From the NCBI GenBank assembly GCA_913049535.1, contig CAJWYF010000001.1, forward strand, positions 62,001-126,000: a stretch of 64,000 nucleotides of DNA. The letters run 5' to 3'. The notes beneath the pieces were generated by a model. That model ran no database searches, had not been told where the DNA came from, and saw only the letters and a program-made list of their open reading frames with translations. Both the position numbers and the translations under genes were made by a program. This document shows, in pieces, positions 1 through 9,846 of the stretch (its first letter is position 1; every line of letters begins with the position of its first letter). Source of the stretch: an uncultured Synechococcus sp. Lineage in GTDB: Bacteria; Cyanobacteriota; Cyanobacteriia; PCC-6307; Cyanobiaceae.

Positions 1-2
1 TG

Positions 3-233
3 CTGGGCGGTGAACTTCCTGAGCCTTTGCAGCCGTGGAAACCACTGGGCCCAGAGCGAGCGGGCTTAGCTGAGTTGCAGCTGCTGGCCCGCCCGGTCCC
101 CCTGGAGGTGGCTGGTCTTCTCCCTCCTGGGATGCCGGCTGAGATTCAGCGGAGTGCTTTGCTGCGCGCCAGCTGGCGCGGGGCCGCTAGCGGAGAGGGG
201 CCCGCTCAGCTGGAAGCGCTGCTGGCTCCTTGA
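3..233 (+). CDS. C-terminal fragment of an unidentified protein (5' end outside window)
   Basis: Frame open from the left edge to a stop at 233; convergent with psb29. Family not recognised. Confidence 0.4.
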   Translation: MGGELPEPLQPWKPLGPERAGLAELQLLARPVPLEVAGLLPPGMPAEIQRSALLRASWRGAASGEGPAQLEALLAP

Positions 234-886
234 CGCTGTTCGCGTTTGCGTCGTTCGGCGGCGATGGTTTCCTCGAGCAGCTCGACGGCCTGGGACATCT
301 TCTCGAGGTTGCTGGCGTAAAGCCCCATGTCCTTTTCGAGCTTGTCCTGTTGCAGTCCGAGTCCTGAGCCGATCTCGCGCGCTCGCTTCTGCAGGGCTTC
401 AGGGTCCTGGTCATCGCCACCACCGAGGTCCTGCAGCAGTCCCATCAGGCCCACGGCATGGAGTCTGGAGTAGTGAAAGTCGCTGCGGGCCGCGTGCTGC
501 AGCACTTCGCGCAGCACCTCAGGCGCCCCTTCTCCCTGCTGCTGGATCCAGGTCTGGATCTCAGCTTCGCCATGGGGGGTGAGGCTGTCCCTGAGGTGGT
601 TGGCTGCACCGCGCAGGGCTGAGGCATCCATATCGTTGGCGCTGCAGAGTGCGCTCAGCAGTTCACCGCGGCGCTCCTCCGGCTGCAGGCCCTGCATGAA
701 GTTGTCGAAGACCTGGGTCAGGCCCAGGGCGAAGAGCGCATCAGCGCTGAAACCGGCCTGGCCGGAGAGCAAATGCAGTTCGACCAGCAGTTCATCAACG
801 ACCCGGCGATACAGGCCCGGGATCACCCGAGGGTATGCGCTGTAGAAGCGGCGCTTGCTGTCGGCCACTGTCTGACGATCGCCCAC
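206..886 (-). CDS. thf1: Photosystem II biogenesis protein Psb29 / thylakoid formation protein Thf1
   Basis: Translation MGDRQTVADSKRRFYSAYPRVIPGLYRRVVDELLVELHLL is typical of Thf1/Psb29; adjacent to clpP. Confidence 0.9.
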   Translation of the reverse strand: MGDRQTVADSKRRFYSAYPRVIPGLYRRVVDELLVELHLLSGQAGFSADALFALGLTQVFDNFMQGLQPEERRGELLSALCSANDMDASALRGAANHLRDSLTPHGEAEIQTWIQQQGEGAPEVLREVLQHAARSDFHYSRLHAVGLMGLLQDLGGGDDQDPEALQKRAREIGSGLGLQQDKLEKDMGLYASNLEKMSQAVELLEETIAAERRKREQRQGASSASS

Positions 887-967
887 AACCCTGTTTCAAA
901 GACCGAGACCTTAGCGCTCAGCGTCTGCTCCGGCGTCGGTAGGATTCACTGAGCAACGTTCAGCCCC

Positions 968-1558
968 ATGATTCCCATCGTCATTGAGGATTCAGGAAGG
1001 GGCGAGCGCGCGTTTGATATCTATTCACGGTTGCTGCGCGAGCGCATCATCTTCATGGGGGAACCCGTGACGGCTGAATCGGCCAACCGCATCGTGGCTC
1101 AGCTCCTGTTTCTGGAAGCAGAGGATCCTGACAAGGACATCTTCCTCTACATCAATTCACCCGGCGGATCGGTGTACGACGGTCTTGGCATCTTTGACAC
1201 GATGCAGCACGTCAAACCCGATGTGCAGACCGTGTGTGTTGGTCTTGCCGCCAGCATGGGGGCTTTCCTGCTTTGCGCTGGTGCCCCTGGCAAACGCAGC
1301 AGCTTGCAGCACTCCCGCATCATGATTCACCAGCCCCTCGGCGGTGCTCGCGGTCAGGCCAGCGACATCCGCATTCAGGCCGATGAAATCCTCTTTCTGA
1401 AGCAGCGACTCAATGAAGAGTTGGCCCAACGCAGCGGTCAACCACTGGAGCGCGTGCAGAAGGATACTGATCGTGATTTCTTCATGTCACCCCATGAAGC
1501 TGTTGAATACGGCTTGATCGACAAGGTGATCGACCAACGTCCGATTCATGCCCTCTGA
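968..1558 (+). CDS. clpP: ATP-dependent Clp protease proteolytic subunit ClpP
   Basis: ClpP motifs ([47 protein letters not shown]). Confidence 0.95.
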   Translation: MIPIVIEDSGRGERAFDIYSRLLRERIIFMGEPVTAESANRIVAQLLFLEAEDPDKDIFLYINSPGGSVYDGLGIFDTMQHVKPDVQTVCVGLAASMGAFLLCAGAPGKRSSLQHSRIMIHQPLGGARGQASDIRIQADEILFLKQRLNEELAQRSGQPLERVQKDTDRDFFMSPHEAVEYGLIDKVIDQRPIHAL

Positions 1559-1579
1559 TCAACAGATTGGCGCGAGATT

Positions 1580-1604
1580 GAGCTGATCAAGGTTTGATCA
1601 GCTC
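1580..1604. terminator. Convergent intrinsic terminator-like hairpin
   Basis: GAGCTGATCAA-GGT-TTGATCAGCTC: perfect 11-bp stem, 3-nt loop, between clpP and the convergent ORF and containing the latter's stop codon. Confidence 0.6.
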
Positions 1605-1868
1605 ACCGTGACTCTCCTTGAGTTGTTTCCAGATCTGACGTATTTCATTGAAGGCATGTTCCTGGCTGACTTTTCCGTTCGCTTGAAGAGCAACGATTAA
1701 GCCGACGCGTTCAGCGAACTGCTCAAGATTCTGATGGAACATCAAACGATTGGGGCTCCAATCGTCGCCGCGGTAGGCCGATACGGCTTCCAACGGTGAA
1801 TGGGTCCCTTCCTGTCCAGCAGGAATGGGACCCTCAAAAATTTCCTCACCGTCGGATGTTTTTCCCAT
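1587..1868 (-). CDS. Conserved cyanobacterial hypothetical protein (93 aa)
   Basis: Intact ORF with plausible composition; sits between clpP and ftsH. Confidence 0.75.
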   Translation of the reverse strand: MGKTSDGEEIFEGPIPAGQEGTHSPLEAVSAYRGDDWSPNRLMFHQNLEQFAERVGLIVALQANGKVSQEHAFNEIRQIWKQLKESHGELIKP

Positions 1869-1910
1869 CGGGTCATCAACGCGATGACCCGAGTATGGCC
1901 CTGAAACTGA

Positions 1911-3830
1911 TCAGGAGGCTGTCTGCAGGAAGGGAGTGAAACGCTCTTTTTCAGGAATTGAGGTGAAGGTGGCGACTTCCTTGCGGAAATCATCGCCATC
2001 AAGCGTTTCCTGCTCGATCAGCTGCTCGACCAGACGGTCCATGCAAGGCCGTTGGGCGGCCAGCAATTCGACGGTGTCGCGGTAGCAGCTGTCCACAATC
2101 AGACGGACCTGCTCATCAATGCGATTGGTAATGGAGTCCGAGACGTCGCTGCGTGTCATCAGGTCGCGGCCCAGGAAGACCTCCTGGTTGCCAGCCTCCA
2201 GAGACAGAGGGCCAAGATCACTCATGCCGAAGCGTGTCACCATCTGACGCGCCATGCCCGCCACCTGCTGGATGTCGCCGCCGGCACCGGTGGTCACTTC
2301 CGCATGGCCGAAGACGATGTCCTCAGCTGCACGCCCCCCCAGGGCGCCCATAATGCGAGCACGCAGCTGGGCGCGGCTGACCAGCATCTGCTCTTCATCG
2401 GGGGCAAACCAGGTCAGGCCCTGGGCCTGGCCACGGGGAATCAGGGTGACCTTCTGCACGGGATCGTGCTCCTTGACCAGGGTTCCCACCAGGGCGTGAC
2501 CCACTTCGTGGTATGCAATCAGGCGCTTGCTGCGGCCATCGGTCAAGGGTTGACCCTCCATGCCGGCGATGACGCGATCAACGGCATCATCAATTTCACT
2601 CAAGGTCGTGGCTTCCTTGCGGCGGCGTGCCGTCAGAATGGCGGCCTCGTTCAACAGATTGGCCAGGTCAGCGCCGGTGAAGCCAGGGGTGCGGCGGGCG
2701 ATGACCTCAAGGCTGACATCATCGGCCAGCTTTTTGTTGCGGGAGTGGACTTTGAGGATCGAGAGGCGGCCTTTGATGTCAGGAGCATCCACAGTCACCT
2801 GACGGTCAAAACGACCGGGACGCATCAGGGCCGAATCCAACACATCGGGACGGTTGGTGGCCGCAAGAATGATGATTCCGCTGTTGCCCTCAAAGCCGTC
2901 CATTTCGGTCAGCAGCTGGTTGAGGGTCTGCTCACGCTCGTCATTACCACCACCAATGCCGGCGCCGCGCTGACGACCGACGGCATCGATTTCATCGATG
3001 AAGATCAAGCAGGGGGCATTTTCCTTAGCGCGCTTGAACAGATCGCGCACTCGGCTGGCGCCGACGCCCACGAACATCTCGACGAATTCAGATCCGGAGA
3101 GGGAGAAGAAGGGAACATCCGCCTCACCGGCGATGGCCTTGGCAAGCAAGGTTTTACCCGTGCCAGGAGGGCCCACCAGAAGCACACCACGGGGGATGGA
3201 AGCACCCAGTGCTGAGAAGCGCTCAGGTTGCTTGAGGAAGGTCACCACCTCCTCGAGGTCCTGCTTGGCTTCCTCCACACCGGCGACATCGTCGAATTTG
3301 ACCCCGGTCTCGGCTTCCATCGAGAAGCGAGCTTTGCTCTTGCCGAACTGCATGGCCTGGCCAGGACCGCCAGGCATGTTGTTGGATCGGCGGGCCAGGA
3401 AGATCAGTGAACCGATCAGCAGCAGGGGGAAGAGCAGGTTGCCCAGAATTCCAAGCACCGGTGGGGTGGACCGGGGCGGATGCACATCAAAGCTGATTCC
3501 CTGCTCATCGATCTTGCTGATCAATTCAGGAGCCAGGCCGGGCAGATCAACGCGCAGGCGCTGCACCCGGTTGTCGATATAAGGGTCGACGGCTTCCACA
3601 ACGGCCGTGCGGCCGCCGTCATAGATATCAACAGCAGTGATTCGGCCTGAGTCGAGGTAGTTCAGGAAACGGCCGTAGGCGATTCGCGCTACGGCACTGT
3701 TGCGAGGAGCGACGGTTGGGCCGTTGGCCACCTGCATGGGGCCGCCGCCGCGCATGATTTGGAAGGCAAAGAACAGCACCAAGCCGATGGGCAGAGCCCA
3801 CAGCGCGATCAGCCGCCAACGGTTGTTCAT
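1911..3830 (-). CDS. ftsH: ATP-dependent zinc metalloprotease FtsH
   Basis: Walker [22 protein letters not shown] region, HEVGHALVG zinc site, N-terminal TM; start placed at [11 protein letters not shown]. Confidence 0.95.
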   Translation of the reverse strand: MNNRWRLIALWALPIGLVLFFAFQIMRGGGPMQVANGPTVAPRNSAVARIAYGRFLNYLDSGRITAVDIYDGGRTAVVEAVDPYIDNRVQRLRVDLPGLAPELISKIDEQGISFDVHPPRSTPPVLGILGNLLFPLLLIGSLIFLARRSNNMPGGPGQAMQFGKSKARFSMEAETGVKFDDVAGVEEAKQDLEEVVTFLKQPERFSALGASIPRGVLLVGPPGTGKTLLAKAIAGEADVPFFSLSGSEFVEMFVGVGASRVRDLFKRAKENAPCLIFIDEIDAVGRQRGAGIGGGNDEREQTLNQLLTEMDGFEGNSGIIILAATNRPDVLDSALMRPGRFDRQVTVDAPDIKGRLSILKVHSRNKKLADDVSLEVIARRTPGFTGADLANLLNEAAILTARRRKEATTLSEIDDAVDRVIAGMEGQPLTDGRSKRLIAYHEVGHALVGTLVKEHDPVQKVTLIPRGQAQGLTWFAPDEEQMLVSRAQLRARIMGALGGRAAEDIVFGHAEVTTGAGGDIQQVAGMARQMVTRFGMSDLGPLSLEAGNQEVFLGRDLMTRSDVSDSITNRIDEQVRLIVDSCYRDTVELLAAQRPCMDRLVEQLIEQETLDGDDFRKEVATFTSIPEKERFTPFLQTAS

Positions 3831-3912
3831 AGAGACCGGTCCCGCCGATGACAAAAATGTTTCGTGATTGTAAAGACACTGAGGACGTTTCGCGGAATCC
3901 TCTTCAGCTTTC

Positions 3913-4338
3913 TCAGTGCAGTCCCTGTTCCCGTTCCAGCTCCAGGACGGCGCGCTGCAGCGATGGAGCAAGTGCACGTCGTTCCTGTCGTTTGGGGCTC
4001 CAGACGGTGCCGCTGCGAATTTCTTTCAGCGGCGCCAGCACCATGTCTTGACCTTCCAGCAGGCGCAGCTCTGTCAGTGCTGGTGTGAGCCTGCCGCGAA
4101 AGAAGTGGGCAACGCGGCGGCTTTCGCGGTGAACGAACCAAAGGGGTAGTTCAGGCGCATCCCAGTCGATTTCCTCCTTGAGCTCACGCAGCAGGGCCTG
4201 CTCAGGGGTTTCTCCTGGATCGAGATGGCCACCGAACAGGGCCCATGTGCCCGGATGCACGATCCCTTCGATGTCGTCGCGCAGCTGCAGCAGCCAGCAG
4301 CCGTCTTGTTCCAGCATGGCGAGTGCGACTTCTATCAC
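3913..4338 (-). CDS. NUDIX hydrolase
   Basis: Nudix box [22 protein letters not shown]. Confidence 0.9.
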   Translation of the reverse strand: MIEVALAMLEQDGCWLLQLRDDIEGIVHPGTWALFGGHLDPGETPEQALLRELKEEIDWDAPELPLWFVHRESRRVAHFFRGRLTPALTELRLLEGQDMVLAPLKEIRSGTVWSPKRQERRALAPSLQRAVLELEREQGLH

Positions 4339-5606
4339 AATCGTCTGAGGGCAACGATCGGATCAAGCTTGGCGGCCCGCCTTGCAGGCACCACCCCGAA
4401 AAACAAGCCAATCGAGCCGGAGAGCACGACGGTGCCCAGCACACCTCCTGCGCTGATGCTGGCCGGGAGGGGGGTAATCGCCGCGACCGCAAGCACGGCA
4501 CCCACGCCCAGTCCGCTGCCCAGCAGGCCGCCGAGGCTCGACACCACCAGGGCCTCCACCAGGAACTGCAACAGGACATCGCCACTGCGGGCTCCCACCG
4601 CCTTGCGCAGACCGATCTCCTGCGTCCGTTCGCTGACCGACACCAGCATGATGTTCATGATGCCGATGCCGCCCACCAGCAGTGATATCGCACCGATGGC
4701 GGCCAGCATCAAGGTGAGCCCGCCGGTGATGGTGCCAACGATCGAGAGGGCATCCTTCTGGGAGCGCACGGCGAAGTCGTCCTCGCGCAGGATGCGGTGG
4801 CGTTGTCGCAGCAGGTTGGTGATCTGAAATTTGGCAGCACTGATTGATGCCGGGTCACGCGCCTCCACGCTGATGAAGGTCAAAGACGTGCCATAGGTGG
4901 GATCACGACCGCTGAGGCGGGCCACCATCGTCGATAAAGGGACGTAGGCGGCGTCATCCTGGTTCTGCCCAAGGAAAGCTCCCTTGGGCGCCATGACGCC
5001 GATCACCTGGAAGGTCTGATTCTTGATCCGCACCTGTTTGCCGATCGGCCCTCTGCCTGGCAGCAGTCGCGCCGCCAGATCAGGACCCAGCACCGTGACG
5101 TTCCGTGCTGATTTGAGGTCCTGTTCGGAGAAAAACCGACCCTGCCCCATCTCAAAGCGCCGCACCGAGAGGAACGCCGGAGTGATGCCTGAGACCGTGA
5201 CGGTGGCACTGCGGTTGCCGGCACGCATCGTCTCGCTGCTGGTGACCTGCGGAGCGACACGGGCCACGCTTGGCACCTGATCGGCAATGGCTTCTGCGTC
5301 CTCCAGCACCAGTGTGCGTGGATTGGCAATGCCGCGACGCCGAGTGTCGTTGTTGCCTGGAACGACAAAAAGGACATTGGCCCCCAGGCTGCTGAGCTGA
5401 CCCTCCGCCAGATTCTGCGCGCCCTTACCCACCCCGACCAGGGTGATCACCGATGCATTGCCGATGACAATGCCCAGCATGGTCAGCGCTGAGCGCAGAC
5501 GGTTAGCCCCCAGGGCCCCCAAGGCCATGCGGACGGTCTCGCGCAAAGGGAGCCGAGCGGCGATCGCCTGAGGGCTAGCCGATCGTGTCGGCGCTGCTGT
5601 GGTCAT
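4335..5606 (-). CDS. MacB/FtsX-type ABC transporter permease
   Basis: N-terminal periplasmic core, then GGIGIMNIMLVSVSERTQEIGLRKAVGA FtsX-domain motif and C-terminal TMs. Confidence 0.88.
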   Translation of the reverse strand: MTTAAPTRSASPQAIAARLPLRETVRMALGALGANRLRSALTMLGIVIGNASVITLVGVGKGAQNLAEGQLSSLGANVLFVVPGNNDTRRRGIANPRTLVLEDAEAIADQVPSVARVAPQVTSSETMRAGNRSATVTVSGITPAFLSVRRFEMGQGRFFSEQDLKSARNVTVLGPDLAARLLPGRGPIGKQVRIKNQTFQVIGVMAPKGAFLGQNQDDAAYVPLSTMVARLSGRDPTYGTSLTFISVEARDPASISAAKFQITNLLRQRHRILREDDFAVRSQKDALSIVGTITGGLTLMLAAIGAISLLVGGIGIMNIMLVSVSERTQEIGLRKAVGARSGDVLLQFLVEALVVSSLGGLLGSGLGVGAVLAVAAITPLPASISAGGVLGTVVLSGSIGLFFGVVPARRAAKLDPIVALRRL

Positions 5607-7359
5607 GAACGTGGGTCCCGCGATGCACCACGCCGTGGCGAACGTCGAGCGTAACCACCTCACCGGTGCGCACGTCTCGCGTGGCGTTGTGAACGCCAGT
5701 GATCACAGCGATGCCAAGCCGCTGGCCAATCACTGCCGCATGGCTCTGGCTGCCGTCTTCTTCGGTGATCACACCGCCGGAGCGACGGATCGCGTCGAGG
5801 TAATCAGCGCTGGTGCTCGGCACCACCAGGATTTCGCCGCTCTCGATGCGTGCCGCTTCCGCCGGGGTGTTGGCGACGCGCACCTGACCGCTGACGGACT
5901 GGCTGCCGTAGCCGCTGCCGCGCCCCAAGACCGCTGAGACGATGCCGACCTTGACCAAGTCGGTGGAGCCGCTCACCCCGGCCAGGGTGCCGGCGGTTTG
6001 AATCACCAAATCTCCCTCTTGGAGCAGGTTTTGCTCCTGTGCGACCCCCATCGCCATGCTGAAGGTGCGGCTGGTGGAGGACTGGTTGGCGATCACCAGG
6101 GGATTCACGCCCCAAACCAGTTGCAGCTGACGGGCCACCTTCACATCACTGGTTATCGCAAGGATGGGTGTTGCAGGGCGGAATTTACTGACGTTGCGGG
6201 CTGTGGCCCCGCTTTTGGTCAGCGGCAGGATCGCTGCGGCATCCAGCTGGGTGGCAATGGTGCTCACGGCCATGCTGATGGCATTGGGGATGGTGCTGGT
6301 CAGCTGGGTGTCGGGCTGGCGGTTGGGATAGTCCTGCTCGATGCGCTTGGCGATGCGGGCCATGGTCTCGACCGCTTCGATGGCGTAGTCGCCAACAGCG
6401 GTTTCGTTGGAGAGCATCACAGCATCGGTGCCATCGAGAATGGCGTTGGCCACATCGCTCACCTCAGCGCGGGTCGGGCGGGCGTTGCTCACCATGCTGT
6501 CCAGCATCTGGGTGGCGGTGATGATCGGGATGCCGATGGAGTTGGCCTTGCGGATCAACTCCTTCTGCAGCAGCGGCACCTCCTCGGCAGCCATTTCGAC
6601 CCCAAGGTCGCCGCGGGCCACCATCACCCCATCGCAGAGGGGCAGGATCATGTCGATCTGATCGATGGCCTCAAATTTCTCGATCTTGGCCACCACCGGT
6701 GTGGAGAAGCCCAGAGAGTTGATCAGCTCCCGGATCTCCTGCATGTCAGAGGGGTTGCGCACAAAGCTCAGGGCAACCCAGTCGACCCCGAGCTGGAGAC
6801 CAAAGGCCAGATCCTGCCGGTCTTTGGCTGTCAGGGCCCGCACCGAGAGCAAACAATCAGGGAAATTCACCCCCTTGTTGTTGGAGAGCTTGCCGCCGAC
6901 TGTCACCTTGCAGTGCAGGGTCTCTTCGGCCTGGTCAATCCAGTCGACCTGCATCTCAACCTTGCCGTCATCCAGCAGGATTCGGCTGCCGGGCTCCACT
7001 TCATGAGCCAGCTTGTCGTAGGTGACCGTGGCGATCTGCTGGTCACAGGCGACCGATCGTGCGGTCAGGGCGAAGGGATCTCCCTTGGCCAAGGTGATGG
7101 GACCACCCTCAAAGCGGCCCAGACGGATCTTGGGGCCCTGCAGGTCCTGCAGGATGCCGACATGGACGCCGAGCTCGTGGGCAACCTGCCGGATCGTGGC
7201 GGCCCGCTGAGCGTGCTCGTCATGGTTGCCGTGGGAGAAATTCAGCCGGAAGGTGGTGGCACCGGCAAGAATCAGGGAGCGAATGCTTTCAGCGGACTCG
7301 GTGGCCGGCCCGATGGTGGCGACGATTTTCGTGCGTCGCTGGTGATCGGGCATGGGCAT
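5575..7359 (-). CDS. pyk: Pyruvate kinase with C-terminal PEP-utilizer (swivelling) domain
   Basis: TKIVATIGPATES, MVARGDLGVE, and a C-terminal GGVITEEDGSQSHAAVIGQRLGIAVITG mobile domain. Confidence 0.95.
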   Translation of the reverse strand: MPMPDHQRRTKIVATIGPATESAESIRSLILAGATTFRLNFSHGNHDEHAQRAATIRQVAHELGVHVGILQDLQGPKIRLGRFEGGPITLAKGDPFALTARSVACDQQIATVTYDKLAHEVEPGSRILLDDGKVEMQVDWIDQAEETLHCKVTVGGKLSNNKGVNFPDCLLSVRALTAKDRQDLAFGLQLGVDWVALSFVRNPSDMQEIRELINSLGFSTPVVAKIEKFEAIDQIDMILPLCDGVMVARGDLGVEMAAEEVPLLQKELIRKANSIGIPIITATQMLDSMVSNARPTRAEVSDVANAILDGTDAVMLSNETAVGDYAIEAVETMARIAKRIEQDYPNRQPDTQLTSTIPNAISMAVSTIATQLDAAAILPLTKSGATARNVSKFRPATPILAITSDVKVARQLQLVWGVNPLVIANQSSTSRTFSMAMGVAQEQNLLQEGDLVIQTAGTLAGVSGSTDLVKVGIVSAVLGRGSGYGSQSVSGQVRVANTPAEAARIESGEILVVPSTSADYLDAIRRSGGVITEEDGSQSHAAVIGQRLGIAVITGVHNATRDVRTGEVVTLDVRHGVVHRGTHVHDHSSADTIG

Positions 7360-7404
7360 GAACCGGGCCTAAAGCGTTGCGGAAGCTATCACCGGACCGT
7401 TCCC

Positions 7405-7734
7405 ATGGATCTCAACACCTATCAAGAGCAGGCGGCCTTGACAGCCCTCTACCCAGGTCGTGGCAGCAATCCCATCTATCCAGCCCTTGGGCTTTGTGGT
7501 GAGGCCGGTGAAGTGGCGGACAAGGTGAAAAAGGTGATCCGTGATCACGAGGGGAGCTTCACCGACGAGCGCTGCCACGCCATTGCACTGGAGCTCGGCG
7601 ATGTGCTCTGGTACGTGGCACAGCTGGCGCATGAACTCGGTTACAGCCTTGAGAGCGTGGCTCAGGCCAATCTCGACAAGCTGGCCAGCCGGGCATCGCG
7701 TCAGGTGATCTCCGGCAGTGGTGACGAGCGATGA
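7405..7734 (+). CDS. MazG-like nucleotide pyrophosphohydrolase
   Basis: MDLNTYQEQAALTALYP...LCGEAGEVADKVKK...ELGDVLWYVAQLA, the EExxE/ExxD MazG pattern. Confidence 0.85.
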   Translation: MDLNTYQEQAALTALYPGRGSNPIYPALGLCGEAGEVADKVKKVIRDHEGSFTDERCHAIALELGDVLWYVAQLAHELGYSLESVAQANLDKLASRASRQVISGSGDER

Positions 7735-8189
7735 GTCGATGGTTGGCGGCCCTTATGGCCCTGTTGCTGCTCTTCCCCGGCGGCGCCCTGGCAATTGACC
7801 TGGTGGTGTCTGATCCGGTGGTGGAACCGTGCCCGGCCGATGATTCCGCTGCCCAGAGCGATCTGAAACGTCCCGTGGGAGCCAGCTGCTACGCGTTGCG
7901 CGGGCTGGTGAGCAACCCCGGCAAGCGGCCTGTGGTGGACACCGATGTCTTCGCGCAGATCATTGATGGCAGTGGTGAACCAGCCCTGGCCAACCGCACC
8001 CGTGTGGGCTCGATCGGTGATGTCCCGCCGGGCGACTCCCCTTTTGCTCTGAGGCTTTCAATCCCTGCAGGGACGCCAGGCCCATTCAGCGTGAACAAGG
8101 CCCGTGCCCGTGGTTTCAATGCTCCTGTACGCACACGCGCCGGCGCCGAGGACGAGCTCTTGCCCTTGGAGCAGGACCTCAGTAGCTGA
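7731..8189 (+). CDS. Secreted hypothetical protein with signal peptide
   Basis: MSRWLAALMALLLLFPGGALA signal peptide; 4-nt overlap with the upstream gene. Confidence 0.7.
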   Translation: MSRWLAALMALLLLFPGGALAIDLVVSDPVVEPCPADDSAAQSDLKRPVGASCYALRGLVSNPGKRPVVDTDVFAQIIDGSGEPALANRTRVGSIGDVPPGDSPFALRLSIPAGTPGPFSVNKARARGFNAPVRTRAGAEDELLPLEQDLSS

Positions 8190-8466
8190 TGCCGCTGTAC
8201 ATCGAGACGCTGGCGCTGGCCAGCAGTTGTTGCACCAGGTTCAAGGCGACGAAGGCGATGATCGCCGAGAGATCCAAGCCACCGAGCGGTGGGATCAGCC
8301 CGCGGAAGACATTCAAGTAAGGGTCAGTGATGGAACTGACAGCACTTAACACTGGGTTACCCCAATCCAGATTGGGGAACCAGCTGAGCAGAACACGCAC
8401 AATCAGCACCACGGTGTAGATGCTGAGGGTCTGAGCAAGCACTCCGAGCAGGAAGCCGAAATCCAT
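8179..8466 (-). CDS. YggT family membrane protein
   Basis: YggT-like sequence VLIVRVLLSWFPNLDWGNPVLSAVSSITDPYLNVFRGLIPP. Confidence 0.9.
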   Translation of the reverse strand: MDFGFLLGVLAQTLSIYTVVLIVRVLLSWFPNLDWGNPVLSAVSSITDPYLNVFRGLIPPLGGLDLSAIIAFVALNLVQQLLASASVSMYSGISY

Positions 8467-8544
8467 GGGCCAATCGCTTTATTGCTGAATCTATCGAGCC
8501 CGAGCATCCCGAGGAAGCCTTCTGCCATTCGGACCGCTTCTGGG

Positions 8545-8600
8545 CATGGGCTATGACAGAAAAGCCACAAGGTGTCCCATTGTTTCTGTCATAGCCCATG
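8545..8600. repeat. Perfect 18-bp inverted repeat with 20-nt spacer, 3' of the phycobilisome linker gene
   Basis: CATGGGCTATGACAGAAA (8545-8562) and TTTCTGTCATAGCCCATG (8583-8600), exact reverse complements. Confidence 0.9.
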
Positions 8601-8604
8601 GGGA

Positions 8605-9537
8605 TCACTTCCCAAGGAACAGAGCAGGGATGCGGTCAAGACCGTTGAACCCCGCGATCTGACACATCACGTTGATGGCCATGCCCGCTAGGTGGGCACC
8701 CCCAACGATGGTGAGGCCGCGCCAGAGCTTCTCGAATTCAGCTGGAGGTTTGCCGTTCCCCCAGGCCGCGGAGACTCCCACGTAGTTGACCTTGGCAGAC
8801 GCCTTGATGGGTAAGGGTGTGCCGTTGGTCAGATTGCGCAGAAGAATTGATGCAGATCCATTGTTTCTGTCGCTGGTCACAAAGTTCTGCTCTAGTGCTG
8901 CCATGCGCACGAAATTAATCATTGGCATGCCGCTGGCGGAAGTCCAAGACCGTCCGTAGGGAACGGTGTCATTGCCGAACACCTCGCTGTATTCAGCCGA
9001 ATCAACAAGGTGATCCACCATGGCTTCATAGCCTTGCTGTGCCTGTATGGCGATGGTTGTAGCGACTTCCTGCTGATTCAGTGGGGGCCGGCCGAGGAGA
9101 TGCTTGTAGGCCAGTTCAATGCCTCGATGGGGTGCGACTGTTGAGAAGAACCGATCTTTATAAAAGTCCCGTTTCACCAGACCACGAACGAATTCACGCA
9201 TGCTGATGCGGCCCTGCCCTAGCTGGGATTCCAGTTCAGAAGCTCGCTCATTTGACATCACATAGCAGTTGCCATGGAGCTGACGGTAGGCAGCCAGTAT
9301 TGCCACCTCAAGCGAGCTGCTGTCGGAAGGGGCGTACACATCAAATGTGACGCGATAGGGGCATTCCTGGTGATCCCTGGGCCCAGTGCCGAGCTTCATC
9401 TTTTCGCATGAGGCACGCTTGTAATCGGCTTGGCTCAGTGCAATATTTTGGCTTGCGTTGGGTTGATTTCTGTAGGAGAGGCCACTGGATTTAGTAGTGG
9501 CACCAAAATCCATCTTTGGTGAGAGTGAGTTGTACAT
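8605..9537 (-). CDS. Orphan phycobilisome linker-domain protein with hydrophobic C-terminus (CpcL/CpcG-like)
   Basis: PBS linker signatures (YRQLHGNCYVMSNERASELESQL, MREFVRGLVKRDFYKDRFF, YKHLLGRPPLNQQE, YSEVFGNDTVPYGR); C-terminal GLTIVGGAHLAGMAINVMCQIAGF. Confidence 0.85.
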   Translation of the reverse strand: MYNSLSPKMDFGATTKSSGLSYRNQPNASQNIALSQADYKRASCEKMKLGTGPRDHQECPYRVTFDVYAPSDSSSLEVAILAAYRQLHGNCYVMSNERASELESQLGQGRISMREFVRGLVKRDFYKDRFFSTVAPHRGIELAYKHLLGRPPLNQQEVATTIAIQAQQGYEAMVDHLVDSAEYSEVFGNDTVPYGRSWTSASGMPMINFVRMAALEQNFVTSDRNNGSASILLRNLTNGTPLPIKASAKVNYVGVSAAWGNGKPPAEFEKLWRGLTIVGGAHLAGMAINVMCQIAGFNGLDRIPALFLGK

Positions 9538-9846
9538 CAGTCGGTGGAAATGCTAGGTGGTTGTCGCAAAGTAAGTACACCTGGAGTGCCCATTTAGGTC
9601 GCTCTGGTTATTGCTGATGTAAGAATCAACGAAATAAAAATACTCTTCTGAGGAAAGATGATCTGGCTGCTACACAAAAATTCAGCACGAAAGCATATCT
9701 TTATGTTGAATAATGTGAAATACTATGACATGTAAGCTGCTTTCAATAGTTGTGTTAACAGCTATTGAGTTTTGGTTGGTTTGTTTGGCTTTTGGTTGGC
9801 CTGGATTGCCTCCTGTTGTCCGTCCCTGGTCTGACATGGCGCTGAT

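Noticed and set aside
2052-3215. 387-aa plus-strand ORF
   Set aside because: Exactly antisense to ftsH; a mirror ORF produced by high-GC codon bias, with no recognisable domain.
5998-7404. Long plus-strand ORF upstream of the MazG-like gene (578 aa in track)
   Set aside because: Antisense to pyk. Only the last 109 codons (from ATG 7405) match a MazG-like protein, so the extension is spurious.
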